A DNA stretch of 64,000 nucleotides from Mixophyes australis (taxonomy: Eukaryota > Chordata > Amphibia > Anura > Limnodynastidae). Shown one piece after another: positions 12,101-24,111 of the stretch. The number at the start of each line of letters is the position of its first letter. Position 1 is the stretch's first letter. The notes beneath the pieces were generated by a model that saw only the letters and a program-made list of their open reading frames with translations, did no database searches and was not told the DNA's origin. The stretch covers positions 189,223,850 to 189,287,849 of the forward strand of contig JAVHZZ010000006.1 of the NCBI GenBank assembly GCA_036250195.1, given 5' to 3'. The position numbers and the translations under genes were made by a program.

Positions 12101-13905
12101 CCTTAGACCAAAAATCCTGAAAATGTCACGTGTCACATCAAAAGGAGAATGAGAGCAAAAAATGATGCCATTCCTAGGACTCCACATTTAGCTCATAAAT
12201 GTGAGCTAAATATTGTATAACAAGACAGGTATAGGAGATGGAGGTGGATGTAACGTCAGAGGAGGAATGATGGAGAAGGAAGAGCCAGGAAATAGAAAGT
12301 AGTAAGAGTAGTCAGAGATTAATAAAAGGGAAAGATCTGAAAATGAGATGTAGTTGAAATGTCTACATTCATAATGTCGACAGTGATAATATCTACCCTG
12401 TTATAATGTCAACTAACAAAATGTCTACATGTTCATAATGTCTACACATTCAAAATGTTGACGTGTAAAATGTGTACACATTTGACACAGTTATAATGTC
12501 TACAGATTTATAATATCAACATTCAAAATGTCAACATTAATAAACAGAAGTAAACAAAAAGAAAAGCAATATATGTAATAATCAAAAGGAGTATCCCCCA
12601 CCCCAAACAACTCAATCAACCCTAGTGCTTCTAGCCTACTATGTATGCTCGTTCAACTCTACATGCATGTACGTTCAACTCTACATGTGCAGCTTTATAA
12701 AGGGACTTTTGGGCTGTATTTTTTTACATCCACATATATTATGCTGTGGTGCAGAAATCAGGATGTAGTTGAAATGCTGACAGATAAAATGTTGACATCA
12801 TAATGTCTACAACAGGTTCATAATGTCGACACAGTTAAATATTGACATGTAAAATGTAGACAGGGTTCTAAAGTCGACATTCCAAATCTCAACATAAATA
12901 AACAGATTTAAACAAATTAAAAGGACAATACATGTAAATATAAAAAACAGCAAAAATTCAAATAAAAAAACAGCGTGTCCCTCCTAAACAGCTTAACCAG
13001 TCCTAGTGCTACCAGCCTAGGCTGGTAGTAGCCAAATTGGGGGGACAAGCGCCAGCATGCCCAAACACTTAATGGCAGCCTGGACATGCTAATACCTGTA
13101 GTTCTCAAGGGGCAATATATATTATTGAAATCATTATTATTACGTCACAACCACCGCCCCAGGGGTGTGGGAAGAGCCCTAGTGCTATCAGAACGAGGCT
13201 GATAAAACCTAGGGGGATTGGGGTCCGCATTACAGACCTCCTTCATCAGGACCATTCCTTCCATAGGCAAGGGAGAACCTTCTCTAAGGCGGTACAAGTT
13301 TTGGGGTAGTAGAGACAAAGCTTCTCGCATTACCCTACCTGAGGCTATGGACTAACTTGTGCATTATACAGCATAGGCGGATCTATACTTTATTTTTAGG
13401 GGGGAGGCGATTTAGCATAGTCATGCCCCTTTCATTCTGATTGGCTGGTTCCAGTTGGCCCCGCCCCTTTAATCGACATCTTACTAATTTAAAAGGTATG
13501 TTTGTGCTGCTGGGGGGGAAGGTGCATTTCCACAATCGTCCCCCTCCCCCTGGATCCGCCACTGTTATACAGGGCTGGAAGACCCCTGTTATCATATTTT
13601 ATATATCAAAGTTTCTTTGTTTTTTTATTGCAGTGAATACAAAAAAGAACCTGAAAGGACAACCTGTAAATGATGACTGTGCATTGTAAGAAGAATTTGA
13701 CTGTCTATAAATGTTCTTCTTGTAACAAATTATATGTTTATAGGTGCCCTTTGTGGAAGTATTGGAGGGAAGAAAAAGAAAAGGATTATGTATGTAACCA
13801 CCAAAAATGCAGGTAAAAATTTGTACAAAAACCTGCAAACTAATATACACAGCTCAATATCATGCCTACCAGGATTCCAGAGAAAACATTAGGGACAGAA
13901 TATCC

Positions 13906-13936
<31 letters not shown>

Positions 13937-16900
13937 CACACCCAATCTGACTAAACAACACTCTCATTTGTCTACCCATTTTAAATCCCAGAAATGTAAA
14001 TAATCCAACAAATGCCGGGCTATTGTCTAGTATGCTATGTGTTCATAAACACTGATGTGGTAATGACTAGCAGGTATGGACCTGTAGTACTACTTATAAC
14101 CACCAGGTGGTGATGCAGAGCACTTCAATTCACACCCGTATCCCTATGTTTGCACCATGATACTCCCATTCTGCTATATTTTTTACATTTGGAATCCTCC
14201 TTGCAAAATCCTGATGCATGCACACCAGGAAATTTTTGACTTTCTTAAAAGACCTTTTCATGAATTAAAGAACATTTACTGAGTTCAAAAAACGTCTGTG
14301 TGTATGAGTGTGACTGCTTTGCTAAGGCACACACTCTTCAAAATGTTGCTCTATATAGGCTGGAGTAAAATATAAAGCATTAGGCACCATGGGGCAACGC
14401 ACAATAAGTAGGATAAGGCAAAAAAACGTAAAATGAATAAACATAACCAGTTGGAATGGAAAAATGACCAGCTGTGTAGCAGTTTGGTCAATAGGAGTGA
14501 AGCATTTGGTATTTGGTTATTGATATCATAGATAACAGTGCAGAAAACTAAATTTAAAAAAATTAAATAAAAAAAAAAAAAGAAAAGAAAAATATAAATT
14601 AGATCAAGTGAAATGAAATAACATCAAAATAAAATTAAGGTAAGAATATAGAACTGAAATCGAAAAATAAAAATAAATAATGAAATAAATAAAATAGCAT
14701 TAAGCAGAACTATGTATGTATATTTGAACAGTCAGAGAATGCAATCCATTTATTGGGGTGTGTACTACTGATCCCAGCCGTCCAGGAGGAAAGGTCTTGT
14801 TTGTAGCATTATTATGATATTTAGCTGTACTGATGGGTGGTGTGCAGGTTACCCTCAGTATATATGTATATAAGTGCAAAAAAAAGTCTTAGTAAAATTG
14901 GTTTATTACATAGCAATAAAGACAATATAGAACATGCAATTTAGTTTCAGAGGACAGGTGTAGAGACAGATTAAGACTCAGTGGTCTGATTCAGGCCTCC
15001 ACCCCCTCTCCTCTAATATGTCACTGCAAAATAAATACATACAATCATACACACATAATACATATATACCATAGCATGTAACACAACTACGTACTCTTGA
15101 TTGCCTCTGCTCTAATTCAGAGATCTCCTTCTGCACAGCTGGTTCTCTGAATCAGAGTCCTCAGATCTGCAAAGGCACAAAAGTGATGGCGGTATATATA
15201 TTGGTGTTAGTATAAAGTTGCCATAGTAAAAACAGCTTCCACTTGTACAATCATTATGAACAGTGAGGGAGATTTGAGGGGAGGACTCTGGCAGGAGGGA
15301 AGATAATAAGCTCTGTTTTGGACATGTTGAGTTTTAGGTAGCGATGGGACATCCATGTGGAGACAGTTTATTACACAAGATAGTACAGAAGGGGAGAGGT
15401 CAGGGAAGATATACAGATTTGGATGTAATCAGTGTAGAGGTGGTACTGGAGGCCGAATGAGCGAATTAGTGCCCCTAAAGAAGAGGTGTACATTGAAAAA
15501 AAGTAAAGGGCCAAAAACAGAGCCTTGTGGGACCCCAACAGATAGTGGGAGTGGAGGGGAGGATGTGCCAGAGGTAGGAACACTAAATGAGCGGTTCAAT
15601 AGGTAGGAAGTGAACCAGGAAAGAACTGTCACGAAGGTCAATGGAGTGAAGGGTGTGTGGGAGAAGATGGTGATCAAGTGTCAAAAGCAACAGAGAGGTC
15701 CAGGAGAATGAGTATTGAAAAATGACCCTTAGACTTTGCAGTAAGTAGATCATTGATCACTTCTGTGAGATCAGTTTCGGTGGAATGTTGGGGACGGAAG
15801 CCTGATTGCTGAGAGTCGAGAATGGAATGAGAGGAGAAAAAATGAGACAGGCGTTTGTACACTAATCGTTCAAGTAGTTTGAAGGGAACGTGGAGGAGAG
15901 AAATAGGGAGGCAGTTGGAGAGAGAGGCAGTGTTAAGAAATGTTTTTTTTATGTAACCCCCTGTCACTGTGTGTAATGTGGGGTGCAATGGGTACACAGT
16001 GCACCTCCTCTTCAAGCCCTGGCTAGCTGATGGGCATGGGTGTAGATGATCAGGGGGTCCCTGCACATGCAGGTGTTTCTTTGTAGTTAGTGGGACACAG
16101 GGGATGTCACTTTGGTGCAGTGTAATAGAAGTCACAATAATTTCGGTGCCAGACCATCTCTATGATAAACTGAACTTTTATTTACACTCCTCTTCCTCCA
16201 GCACGATAATCATAATGGCTGCAGCAATAAAGAAAAATATATACAGCTCCTCACTCTCTCCAGCACAGTTCTTAATGTTATCCAGATGTTAAATAACATA
16301 ATTTACATGTCTCTTGCACTCCATACTCACTGCAGATCCCCCTCCTCTGCAAGGGCACTCACATGGATGCTAATAGGCAGGCAGCTTCTCCTCCATGCAG
16401 CTCTGACACACTCTGTGTACCTCTCAACTGCAGCTCATCCCTCCTCTGCGGGGATGATGTCTCCTGTGCTCTGACACGTCACTCTGTGTAGTCTCAGCCT
16501 CAGGATCTGACACTACAGCTACCTTGCCTCTTGTAGCAGCCCTCCTCCAGGGTCTCTTCCATGCGAAGTGTCCCCCTCTCTCTTGGGTTATCTATAGTGG
16601 CATGGAGTTCTCCCCCTCATCCAGGGCACACATTCCTTGCCCTGGCTCAGTCACCACGCTCAGACAGCCAGGCAATGCTGGGGGAGCCTGGGAGGAAGCT
16701 CCCACTCCCCAGCTACATCTCTCCTCTCCTGTGTCTCTCTTCTCTATCCCCCCTTAATGACAGCCCCTCCTTCCTTTCACTCAGTCTCACAGGCTGGGCT
16801 GGGTTATCACCATGGTAACCAGTGCAGGGTTACTGAAGTGCAGGGTTTTACTAGAACACCACTAGGGGGGTGTTACATTTAGAATTGGTGAGATAAGCGC

Positions 16901-19900
16901 ATGTTTAAAGGAGGATGGAAAAGTGCCAGTGGATAGAGACAGGATGAGGAGGTGAGTTAGAGGTGGGCATGCAATGGAGGAGAGGGAGTGGAGAAGTTTG
17001 GAGTGTACAGGGTCGTGGGGACTGGTTGTAAGGTGAGATGATGAGTACAGAGACTTTGTCTTAAGTTACTGGAGAGAATGAATTAAGGGTGGATTGGGGA
17101 GTGCAGGTGAAGGTGGGTAGAGTGGATGGAATCAGTGGAATTTGGCATGAAGAAAGGTGGCAAAATCATGGGCTATGTGGAAGGAAGGGGAGGAGGTGCA
17201 GGTGGGCAGAGAAGTGAGTAAAGCTTTAAAGTATATCCATGAACACAGTGAATGCAAATTGATAATCAATCTCATGAATTTCATAATATAAAATGGCTGC
17301 CTCCACTTTCTCCTGTCTATGCGTTCACTTTATTGCCGAACAAATGTCTTTTAATCTATCATTCCTTTCTGTCCTGCAGAATTTGACCGTCATGAATTGC
17401 TCATATATGAAGAGGTTGCAAAGATGCCCCCGTTCCGCAGAAAGACCCTCATTCTGATTGGAGCACAGGGTGTGGGCAGGAGAAGCTTGAAGAACAAGCT
17501 GCTGACCTCTGACCCTTTACGATATGGCACCACTACACCATGTGAGTGAGCGTCTTTTCATCTAGCTCTAGTAAAGTGCAGATCTCGATACACTGTATTT
17601 AATTATTCATTTTTGTATTTATTGTGATTCTCATTTAGGGACCTATTTACTAATCAAAGTCTGATTCTGCAAAAATCTACAATTCTTTATTGATACTTAT
17701 CACGGCTATTTAATGAAGTTCTCTCGGTGGGACAGCGGCAGCGAAAATTGCCTGTCCCAACCAATGATTTCTCCAGCAGAGAGAACTTCCACCCAGCATT
17801 ACAGCCACGGCAAAAGTTATCTCATCCTTCCTTGGCCGGCACTGACCTTGTGCATCCTTTGTATTCATGGCAGTGTAGAGTGCTTTCACGTGGAGGATGA
17901 AATCACATTAACCCCTTTTGCCAGAATGCAGATCTGTCATATTGAAAATATATCCCCACTGGATGGGTAAAATAGTGCGATGATCAGAAAGAAAAGCAGT
18001 AATTCTTTAGCACGTTCATACTTGGAATGAGTGGTATGATACAAAATAATATACTTGAAATAATATAAACGGGAACAATTGCATTCATTGAGCAACAAAA
18101 AACATATCCACTACTTGCTGCTCTGTATGATACACAGTGCAGTAAAAACATGGAGATCCATGGTGGCACAGCATCAGACTTCACCAGAGAATGCTCACTG
18201 CTTAGTCTACTGCTAACAGCACCCAACCTTAGAGTAGTCAGTGGTTACAATGCTAAAGTTGCATTTCCTATTAAGCAGTTCACTCTATGGGGTAAATTTA
18301 TCAAGCTGCTGGTTTGAAAAAGTGGAGATATTGCCTATAGCAACCAATCAGACTCTAGCTGTCATTTTGTAGAATGTACTAAATAAATGATAACTAGAAT
18401 CTGATTGGTTGCTATAGGCAACATTTCCACTTTTTCAAACCCACAGCTTGATAAATATACAGTTTTAGAACCGATTCTTCAACCCAGTTTCAGAATTTAT
18501 ATATAGCCAGTTAGTGCATTTCTGGTATTAAAACATGATTCTGAAGGCCAATAAATAACACTTCTAACTGAACAGTGGATTTCAATCTGCCTTTGTAAAG
18601 TACACACAGTCTTTTCTGTCCAGGAAAAATAAAATCAATTCGCCTACATCTGGATACTCTAGAAAATTCACAGGGTGCTCAACATGTCCATCAAGTCCAA
18701 CCTACTTCCACTTTAGAGCCATCCCCTACATTCATTTAATATTTACATTTTTGCTCCTGAAATATTGCTTGGTTCAGTCTCACATATGGCTTAAATTCAT
18801 CATGGGCGTGGCAGGACATAGACAGGACTGAACCATGGCACTTTTGTGTGTTGGAATGAATTGATCACATTGCTCAAAGTGAGCCTAAAACTGTGCCTTC
18901 TTGTATAAAGCATCCTGAACGAGATAGGCATTTCATTGAAAGTATGGGCACAAGGAATCTCTGACCAGCCAGAGAATTCAAATCCTTTTGTGGGTAGGAA
19001 AAGAGCATTTACATTTACAACTGAGGACGCCTCCCTAAATGTATTTTCTTCATACCTGCACACTTATTTGAATAATGCCATACCTCAAAACCAAATCTTG
19101 AGTTTTTTTGATATTGTGGCTTGCAAGTCCATGCGCTTCTCTGCAAAAATTGATGCATCTGAGTAAAAGTAGACATGTGAAAAGAGCATTTGCACATTAG
19201 AGGATGAGTGTTTGTGATTTGTTTTTCAAGACATATTAAGATGGTCTAGAAGGGCCTCTGAAGGGCTGTTCATGCTGTAAAAAATACTCTTAAGATTGAA
19301 CGTTACCAAACAGTATTGTTCACAAACATCACTTTTGCGCATTCAGCCCATTGTGTTAACGTAATGCAGTGTTTGACTTCACCCAACCGTCCATGATGTG
19401 ACATTTTGGCACATACACTCATTGTTATATTAAAAGATAACTCCAGTTTCCAATAAAGTTTTATCCGAACCTCCCTACACTCATGATATTGAATATTTGC
19501 TTGATAAGTACTTTACCCGCTATACTCTCCAATACCTGTGATGGGTGAGACCCACTAGCTCACTTCGATAATAAGAAGAACTGGTAAACTTTAACATGCT
19601 ATTCGCAGTCAGGCAGACAAATTACGTGAAGTGTGTTAGTTAAAATACAATGCATTTTTTTACATTTGGTTTTATTATTGAATGTGGTGCTTTTAGGAAT
19701 TTGTTTTTTTTTAGCACACTGATCCCTTTGCAAAATATGTTTTACAAAACTATAATATAACCTACAAGAAATCTGAAAGTGTGTCTGTGCAGTTTTTACT
19801 ACACTTTAGCTTTCAATCCTGATATCCTACTTTATATAACTGGTACTCATGTTAGTTTACTTAGACTCAAAAAATACAAGTTACTGAGATGCTCACAATT

Positions 19901-22900
19901 GGCTTTCAAGTGTCATCTCCAGACGCATTGAATGTGGTTGAGACAGCAACAAATTGTGACAGCACATTATGTAAATGAAGAATCTTGTCAGCAGTGAAGC
20001 ATCATGATGTTATTCTGTGGTCCATAAAAGAGAGCAAGGAAATTCAGATATTAACCCAGAAAGTGGCGTCTCCTCAGGGTGTATGACACAAGGATTCACC
20101 CACGCATTCTCTCACATTCTTTTTTACTTACAGACACATCTAGGAAGAGGAAGGATGGAGAGTGGGATGGTCAGTCGTACTCCTTTGTGTCCCGTGCAGA
20201 GATGGAGCAGGACATTAAGGCTGCCCGCTATTTGGAGCATGGAGAATATGAGGGAAATCTGTACGGCACAAAGATCAGCTCCATACAGGAAGTGGTGGCA
20301 TTAGGAAAAATGTGCGTTCTGGATGTCAATCCACAGGTGAGAAAGCTACAATATTAGGAAATTAAATCCTTTCCACCAGTACTCATAAAGTTATATTTTT
20401 TTTTACTTAAACTTTTATGGAGTTAAACCTATTGATTGCAATTTAATCCTTTATTTGAATATGTAAAATGTTTTTTTAAACGGCAACTGACATTGATTTA
20501 ACAAAGTTAGTGTTAAATATTTTCATTAATTGAGGGAATGGATTGCTCTGACCATTATATTTTCAGCACATTGGACAGAGCTTAGGAATATTTTTTGACT
20601 TAGGTTCTCATTTAGTGATGGGCGTAAGTCTAACTGTTGTCTGCAAACATGCAGTAATAGGAAGTAGAATTTTAAATGTAACTTGCACTTGAAGCATCTT
20701 ACACTTGGAGAGGTGACTCAGTGTTGTGCAAGCACAAGTTACTTCCAGTTGGGGTGTGCACGTGTAAGTGCTGTCTGCCCCTGGTGATGCAGCCTAAAGT
20801 AGGTCATATCTCCAGATAAGAGAGGGGGTGTATGTACATGAAGATTAGTTTTGATGATGATGGTGATCACGATCATCAGCACGTATTTTTACTGTGTTGT
20901 AAAAGAATAAATATAAGCTGCAGGGCCGGTAGCAAATCTTGAACCTACCACTACCCCCCCTCCCCTCCCTTCACATACACAATTCCGACTTCTTAGCCCC
21001 TCACACACATTAACATTTCTAAAAGAAAAAGAAAAATAATATCTCTTACAACTGGCTGGCTGCTAAGGCTGCAGTCCAGATGCACTGATGGCCAGATGCA
21101 CTGATGGCCAGATGCACTGATGTCCAGATGTAATGATGTCTGAAGCAGAATACTGTCTAGGAGCAAACACAGGGTCTCTAGAGAAGAGGCTCCAAATGTT
21201 AAATTTCAGAACAAAGCAAAAAATAGTTCTTCATATCACTCATCTGTTACATACAGACACGTTCCCCGCTGCCCACCAGCTATTCTCACATATGCCCCCT
21301 GCCCACCAGCTATTCTTACACGTCACCCATACCCATCAGCTTTTGTCACACATGCCACATTCATCCCTCCAACTTTTTCACCAATGCCCTAGCCAGTTTT
21401 TTTCACCCATGTCCCCCTTCTCACCAGTTTCTGTAGACCCTCTTCCCTCCATGTTCTGTAGCCCTCTCTTTCCACTTTTTCTATAGCCCTCTCTTCCCCC
21501 TAATTTTCTCCAGCTTCCTCTCTCCACGTTTTCTGTAGCTCCCTCTCCCCCCATTTGCTCCAACCACTTCTCCATCCGTTTTAATGTAAGTACCGTTTCT
21601 TCTTTTCTCCTTGTCCGCATCTCTGCTTCTTCTTTCTTGCTTCTTCTTCTTCCTGGAGCCTTTTGGGTCCTCTCCGTTGGCAACGTCATGACACTATTAG
21701 GAGCCCTGCACCGGAGGGATGTGGAAGTTGTGTTATGTGACCAAATAGACACTAGGGCTAATTGAATGTTAATTGTACACCTGATGGAAATACATGTATT
21801 ATTAATAATAATATAAACAGCAAATTGCAGCTATGGTTGTTTCTATCTAATGCACACCTGAATTTCTTCCTCAGGCGGTGAAGGTACTCAGGACTGCCGA
21901 GTTTGTACCATATGTCGTGTTTATTGGGGCTCCAGACTTTCAGACCCTGAAATCTAATAATCAGGGAGCAGTGGAGGCCGGTCTGACAGCCAAACAGCTA
22001 TCGGTAATTGCCAGTGCATGTAATGTTGCATATGTGTGTTTAGTAGTTATCAGGTGTTAATGTCCATTACTCAAATGAGTGCACTGTACATGCGATAGCA
22101 GACACTGTCCTATACAGTTGATTATAAGCACTTTGTTCATGAAAATATCATAATGTCTCTGTTGCTTGTTCTTCCTCTTTCCCTTGACATACCCACTAAT
22201 ATCTACTGCCGATGTGGTCCCTGAATTACCTTTATTCCCACTTTACCATGTACACCACGCCAATTTCTTTTCCATGGTAGCTTATATACAAGGGAGTTGA
22301 TTCAGAGTTAGGTGCAGAATTTGCATCGGATCTAACCATGTTGCACTGTAAAGGTGCAAATGCAAACATTGTTTTACATGCAGGGCAAACACTTTATGCT
22401 CTTGGATGGAGCCCACACATACTGACCAGCCATATTTTGACACTGCACTTTAGAGTTGTCATCCCCCGTGGCCCCTTCACACACCCTCACAACTCTCAGT
22501 CAGTTTATACATTTCACATTTACCCTGTTGCAACACAAAGGGGCTCTTTTAGAGTTCACTGCAGTTTTCAACTTGAACATACATATAAAATGCGGCCCGC
22601 AAATTTTTTCTTTGGCTGCTTACTAGGTACAACAGACTAGATATGATGATGATGATGATGATGGCTTGCGTTTTAAATGTGTATTAAAATAAATATGTAA
22701 AATAAGCAAAAACAGTGTGACTTTTAGATCTACAAGTACCAGCATACCCATGGGTGCCAGAATATACTAAGTGCCGGCATGTCCTGGCATCCAGACACAT
22801 AGTAAAGAACTAAAAATACACAGACCATATTAAGTCTTTTACTTTAAATAAACAGTCACCCAATTCCTCATTTTCCACTTTATTATACGCTGTAGTTCTA

Positions 22901-24111
22901 CAAGTGCCAACATACCCAAGCAGTTTATGGCTGCCCCTGCTTGCAGCATGGGTTTGTTCTTCCCTATGGTAGCCGTGCTCCTAAGTAATTCAGCACCATG
23001 GTGAGCAGGCCGCGGCTGAGTCCCTCTATGACATGGGATCCCACGCTGCTGGTTTATAGTGGGGCCAGCCCAGCCTGTCATAGTCTGATGCTAGCTGAAG
23101 CTTTTGCAGTGGGATCCCATGTTTGCCCCACCATATTAGCTGTAACCAGTATGAGCACTGGTGCTTGTTTAGCTTTTTTTGGGTGGGGGACACTATTTTT
23201 TAAAATGTATTTAATTCATCTTTTTTAAAACTTGATGACCATCAGCAGCTGCACGGATCCATGCACCAGGGGTGAGCATCTACAAGATAAAGGCATTTCT
23301 GGAGTTGCGACCTGCTCAGAATAGTGCGCATGTCCTGGGGTCATGTAAAGCTTACCTGTGCTTGCCCCTACTGTACTAAAGTTGCTCTTAGATGCCCCTG
23401 TTCTGCTTCACCAGGACTAGAGGCCACAATTGCAATGTACGTGAAAATCACAATTTTATTTTGCATGTTGAAACATGTCAAAGTCTAAATTTTGCTCTTG
23501 AAATGTATGCCGAACTATAAATGAGGGCCATGATATTTTTCCAGCTACAAATTTTTCACCCAGGAGCTGGATTTGCTCTACATCAGCCTTAATCTAAACA
23601 ACCCTTTTTTTTAATTAATTCAATATTCATAAACTAGTGCTTTTAGTTTTTTGGGTTTTTTTTTTTTGCTTTTAGTCTGCATTCTCATGAATATTGTCTC
23701 CACTCACAGAAGTTCTGCCTGTACTTTGTGTAGGTGGCGGGTGCATTGTAAACTCTCACCGCTATTTAAACCATATGCTTCTCCGTGTCCTTTTTTTTCA
23801 TATGATTTTGGCTTTCTATTCCCTCTCTTTAAATCCTTTTGAAGAGCAATAATTGAATATTTGCTTCTGTATCACCTATTTAAATTCAGCATTGATCTTT
23901 TTTTCATCACATGTTATAATGGCTTCCCCTGCAGGATGGCGAGCTCCTGCGTATTGTAGAGGAGAGTGAACGCCTTCAGCAGGCCTATGGCCATTACTTC
24001 GATCTCAGTCTGGTCAACACAGATCTGGATCAAAGTTTTCAAGAACTGCAAGTGGCCCTGGAGAAACTGCACACTGAGCCACAGTGGGTCCCCGTCAGCT
24101 GGGTCTACTAG
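6221..24111 (+). CDS. mpp2: MPP2, MAGUK p55 subfamily member 2 (12 coding exons)
   Basis: Coding exons: 6221-6257, 7314-7405, 7702-7854, 9193-9342, 9443-9670, 10204-10335, 11274-11379, 13744-13812, 17380-17541, 20134-20336, 21875-22003 and 23935-24111. They total 1638 nt (545 residues), all with GT-AG borders and matching phases. Order of domains: L27 region (about 13-110), PDZ (about 140-215), SH3 (about 221-290), a Lys-rich hook, and guanylate kinase-like domain (about 330-540) with the P-loop-like [11 protein letters not shown]. The C-terminus [11 protein letters not shown] is typical of MPP2/MPP6; [12 protein letters not shown] linker and PDZ residues favour MPP2 over MPP6. MAGUK p55 proteins scaffold membrane receptors and channels at synapses and cell junctions; the GUK domain binds partners rather than acting as an enzyme. 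Compared with human MPP2 as I remember it, six residues are missing in the L27 region. The exon 1 start is the least certain part; the rest is secure. Confidence 0.93.
6992..7139. mobile_element. hAT MITE, 148 bp
   Basis: Perfect 8-bp duplication CTCTAGGA at 6984-6991 and 7140-7147. Termini CAGGCTTGGCTAACCTGTGG and its near-exact inverted copy; interior AAACTACAAGCCCCAGCATG with an inverted partner. Lies in MPP2 intron 1. Confidence 0.92.
7314..7405 (+). CDS. mpp2: MPP2 exon 2 (L27 region)
   Basis: Acceptor TTACAG at 7308-7313, donor GTAATA at 7406. Encodes [12 protein letters not shown] then [14 protein letters not shown], the first L27 helix region. If exon 1 is wrong, the ATG at 7316 inside this exon is the alternative start. 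Confidence 0.88.
7702..7854 (+). CDS. mpp2: MPP2 exon 3 (L27 region)
   Basis: Acceptor CATAG, donor GTAATA, 51 codons in phase 0. Encodes [20 protein letters not shown] and [15 protein letters not shown], a classic L27 heterodimerisation segment. L27 domains pair with those of partner scaffold proteins. Confidence 0.95.
7992..8308 (+). mobile_element. tRNA-derived SINE, full length
   Basis: Head GGCTTAGTGGTTAGCAC (A box) and GAGTTTGATTCCC (B box), a body with GTAGGTTAATTGACTGCTAT, and a tail GGTGCTATATAAATAGATGA ending in (GAT)n. In MPP2 intron 3. Confidence 0.8.
9135..9179. repeat. (TA)n microsatellite next to MPP2 exon 4
   Basis: About 22 TA units ending 13 bp before the exon 4 boundary at 9193, so they occupy the place where a polypyrimidine tract would be expected; only CTTTCCCCTGTAG separates them. 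Confidence 0.97.
9193..9342 (+). CDS. mpp2: MPP2 exon 4 (L27-PDZ linker)
   Basis: 50 codons, acceptor CTGTAG, donor GTAAGT. Encodes [12 protein letters not shown], the Pro-rich [11 protein letters not shown] and [19 protein letters not shown] leading into the PDZ fold. It begins immediately after a TA/TTTCCCC stretch. Confidence 0.95.
9443..9670 (+). CDS. mpp2: MPP2 exon 5 (PDZ domain)
   Basis: 76 codons, acceptor CACCAG, donor GTACTC. Contains [34 protein letters not shown] and [11 protein letters not shown]. The carboxylate-binding loop is LGVTF, split across the exon 4/5 border. PDZ domains bind C-terminal tails of membrane proteins. Confidence 0.97.
10204..10335 (+). CDS. mpp2: MPP2 exon 6 (SH3 domain, first part)
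   Basis: 44 codons, acceptor TGTAG, donor GTAAGA. Encodes [31 protein letters not shown] and DPNWWQ, the MAGUK-type SH3 including the tandem Trp. Confidence 0.97.
11274..11379 (+). CDS. mpp2: MPP2 exon 7 (SH3 domain end, hook start)
   Basis: 35 codons plus one base, acceptor TCCAG, donor GTGAGT. Encodes [20 protein letters not shown] and [14 protein letters not shown]. Confidence 0.96.
12350..13020. repeat. Duplicated module with ATAATGTCGACA-like motifs
   Basis: Irregular array of TAATGTCTACA/TAATGTCGACA/AAATGTTGACA motifs at 12355-12545, then AATAAACAGAAGTAAACAAA and CCTAGTGCTTCTAGCCTA. The same order returns at 12765-13020, so a module of about 400 bp is present twice, diverged. In MPP2 intron 7. 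Confidence 0.75.
13372..13564. mobile_element. hAT MITE, 193 bp
   Basis: 8-bp duplication TTATACAG at 13364-13371 and 13565-13572. Termini CATAGGCGGATCTA and inverted CAGTGGCGGATCCA. Lies in MPP2 intron 7. Confidence 0.9.
13744..13812 (+). CDS. mpp2: MPP2 exon 8 (Lys-rich hook)
   Basis: A 69-nt exon, acceptor TATAG, donor GTAAAA. Encodes [20 protein letters not shown], the basic hook between SH3 and GUK that in this family serves as a protein 4.1-binding segment. It lies only 172 bp after a hAT MITE. Confidence 0.95.
13903..13936. repeat. Poly-C and (CA)n run
   Basis: About 20 C then ACACACACACACA, in MPP2 intron 8. A second poly-C run lies at 57716-57735. Confidence 0.95.
15260..17230 (-). 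pseudogene. L2/CR1-type LINE remnant, split by an LTR-like insert
   Basis: Minus-strand fragments give [54 protein letters not shown], then [13 protein letters not shown], in the order of a non-LTR reverse transcriptase. Frame breaks and stops make it non-functional. The stretch 16878-17230 is its upstream (N-terminal) part. The insert 15952-16877 separates the two. It lies in MPP2 intron 8. Confidence 0.75.
15952..16877. mobile_element. Solo-LTR-like insertion, 926 bp
   Basis: Starts TGTAACCCCC and ends GGGTGTTACA (TG...CA with a 6-bp inverted end), with TTTA on both sides (15948-15951, 16878-16881). No coding capacity; CT-rich. Interrupts the L2-like LINE, so it is younger than that copy. 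Confidence 0.65.
17380..17541 (+). CDS. mpp2: MPP2 exon 9 (GUK domain start)
   Basis: 162 nt, acceptor CTGCAG, donor GTGAGT. Encodes [19 protein letters not shown] and [20 protein letters not shown]. The P-loop-like GAQGVGRRS lacks the full Walker A of true guanylate kinases, as is usual for MAGUKs. Confidence 0.97.
18289..18460. mobile_element. Foldback MITE, CCAATCAG family
   Basis: Inverted arms: TATAGCAACCAATCAGACTC on the left and its inverted counterpart CTGATTGGTTGCTATAGG on the right, with outer TTGAAAAAGTGGA and TTTCAAACCCACAG. Lies in MPP2 intron 9. Confidence 0.7.
20134..20336 (+). CDS. mpp2: MPP2 exon 10 (GUK domain)
   Basis: 203 nt, acceptor TTACAG, donor GTGAGA. Encodes [20 protein letters not shown], then [20 protein letters not shown] and VLDVNPQ, the GMP-binding region of the guanylate kinase fold. 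Confidence 0.97.
21065..21135. repeat. 16-bp tandem repeat
   Basis: CCAGATGCACTGATGG is repeated about four times, the last copy diverged. In MPP2 intron 10. Confidence 0.85.
21875..22003 (+). CDS. mpp2: MPP2 exon 11 (GUK domain)
   Basis: 43 codons, acceptor CTCAG, donor GTAATT. Encodes [20 protein letters not shown] and GLTAKQLS. Confidence 0.96.
23935..24111 (+). CDS. mpp2: MPP2 exon 12 (GUK end and stop)
   Basis: 58 codons plus TAG at 24109-24111, acceptor CTGCAG. Encodes [20 protein letters not shown] and ends [11 protein letters not shown], the conserved MPP C-terminus. Confidence 0.97.
   Translation, partial: DGELLRIVEESERLQQAYGHYFDLSLVNTDLDQSFQELQVALEKLHTEPQWVPVSWVY

Noticed and set aside
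20931..21730. Possible hAT element starting CAGGGCCGGT
   Set aside because: No matching inverted end or 8-bp duplication could be found; left uncalled.
21378..21752. 124-codon minus-strand frame rich in Lys, Glu and Arg
   Set aside because: Caused by a pyrimidine-rich irregular repeat (CCCTCTTCC) in MPP2 intron 10.
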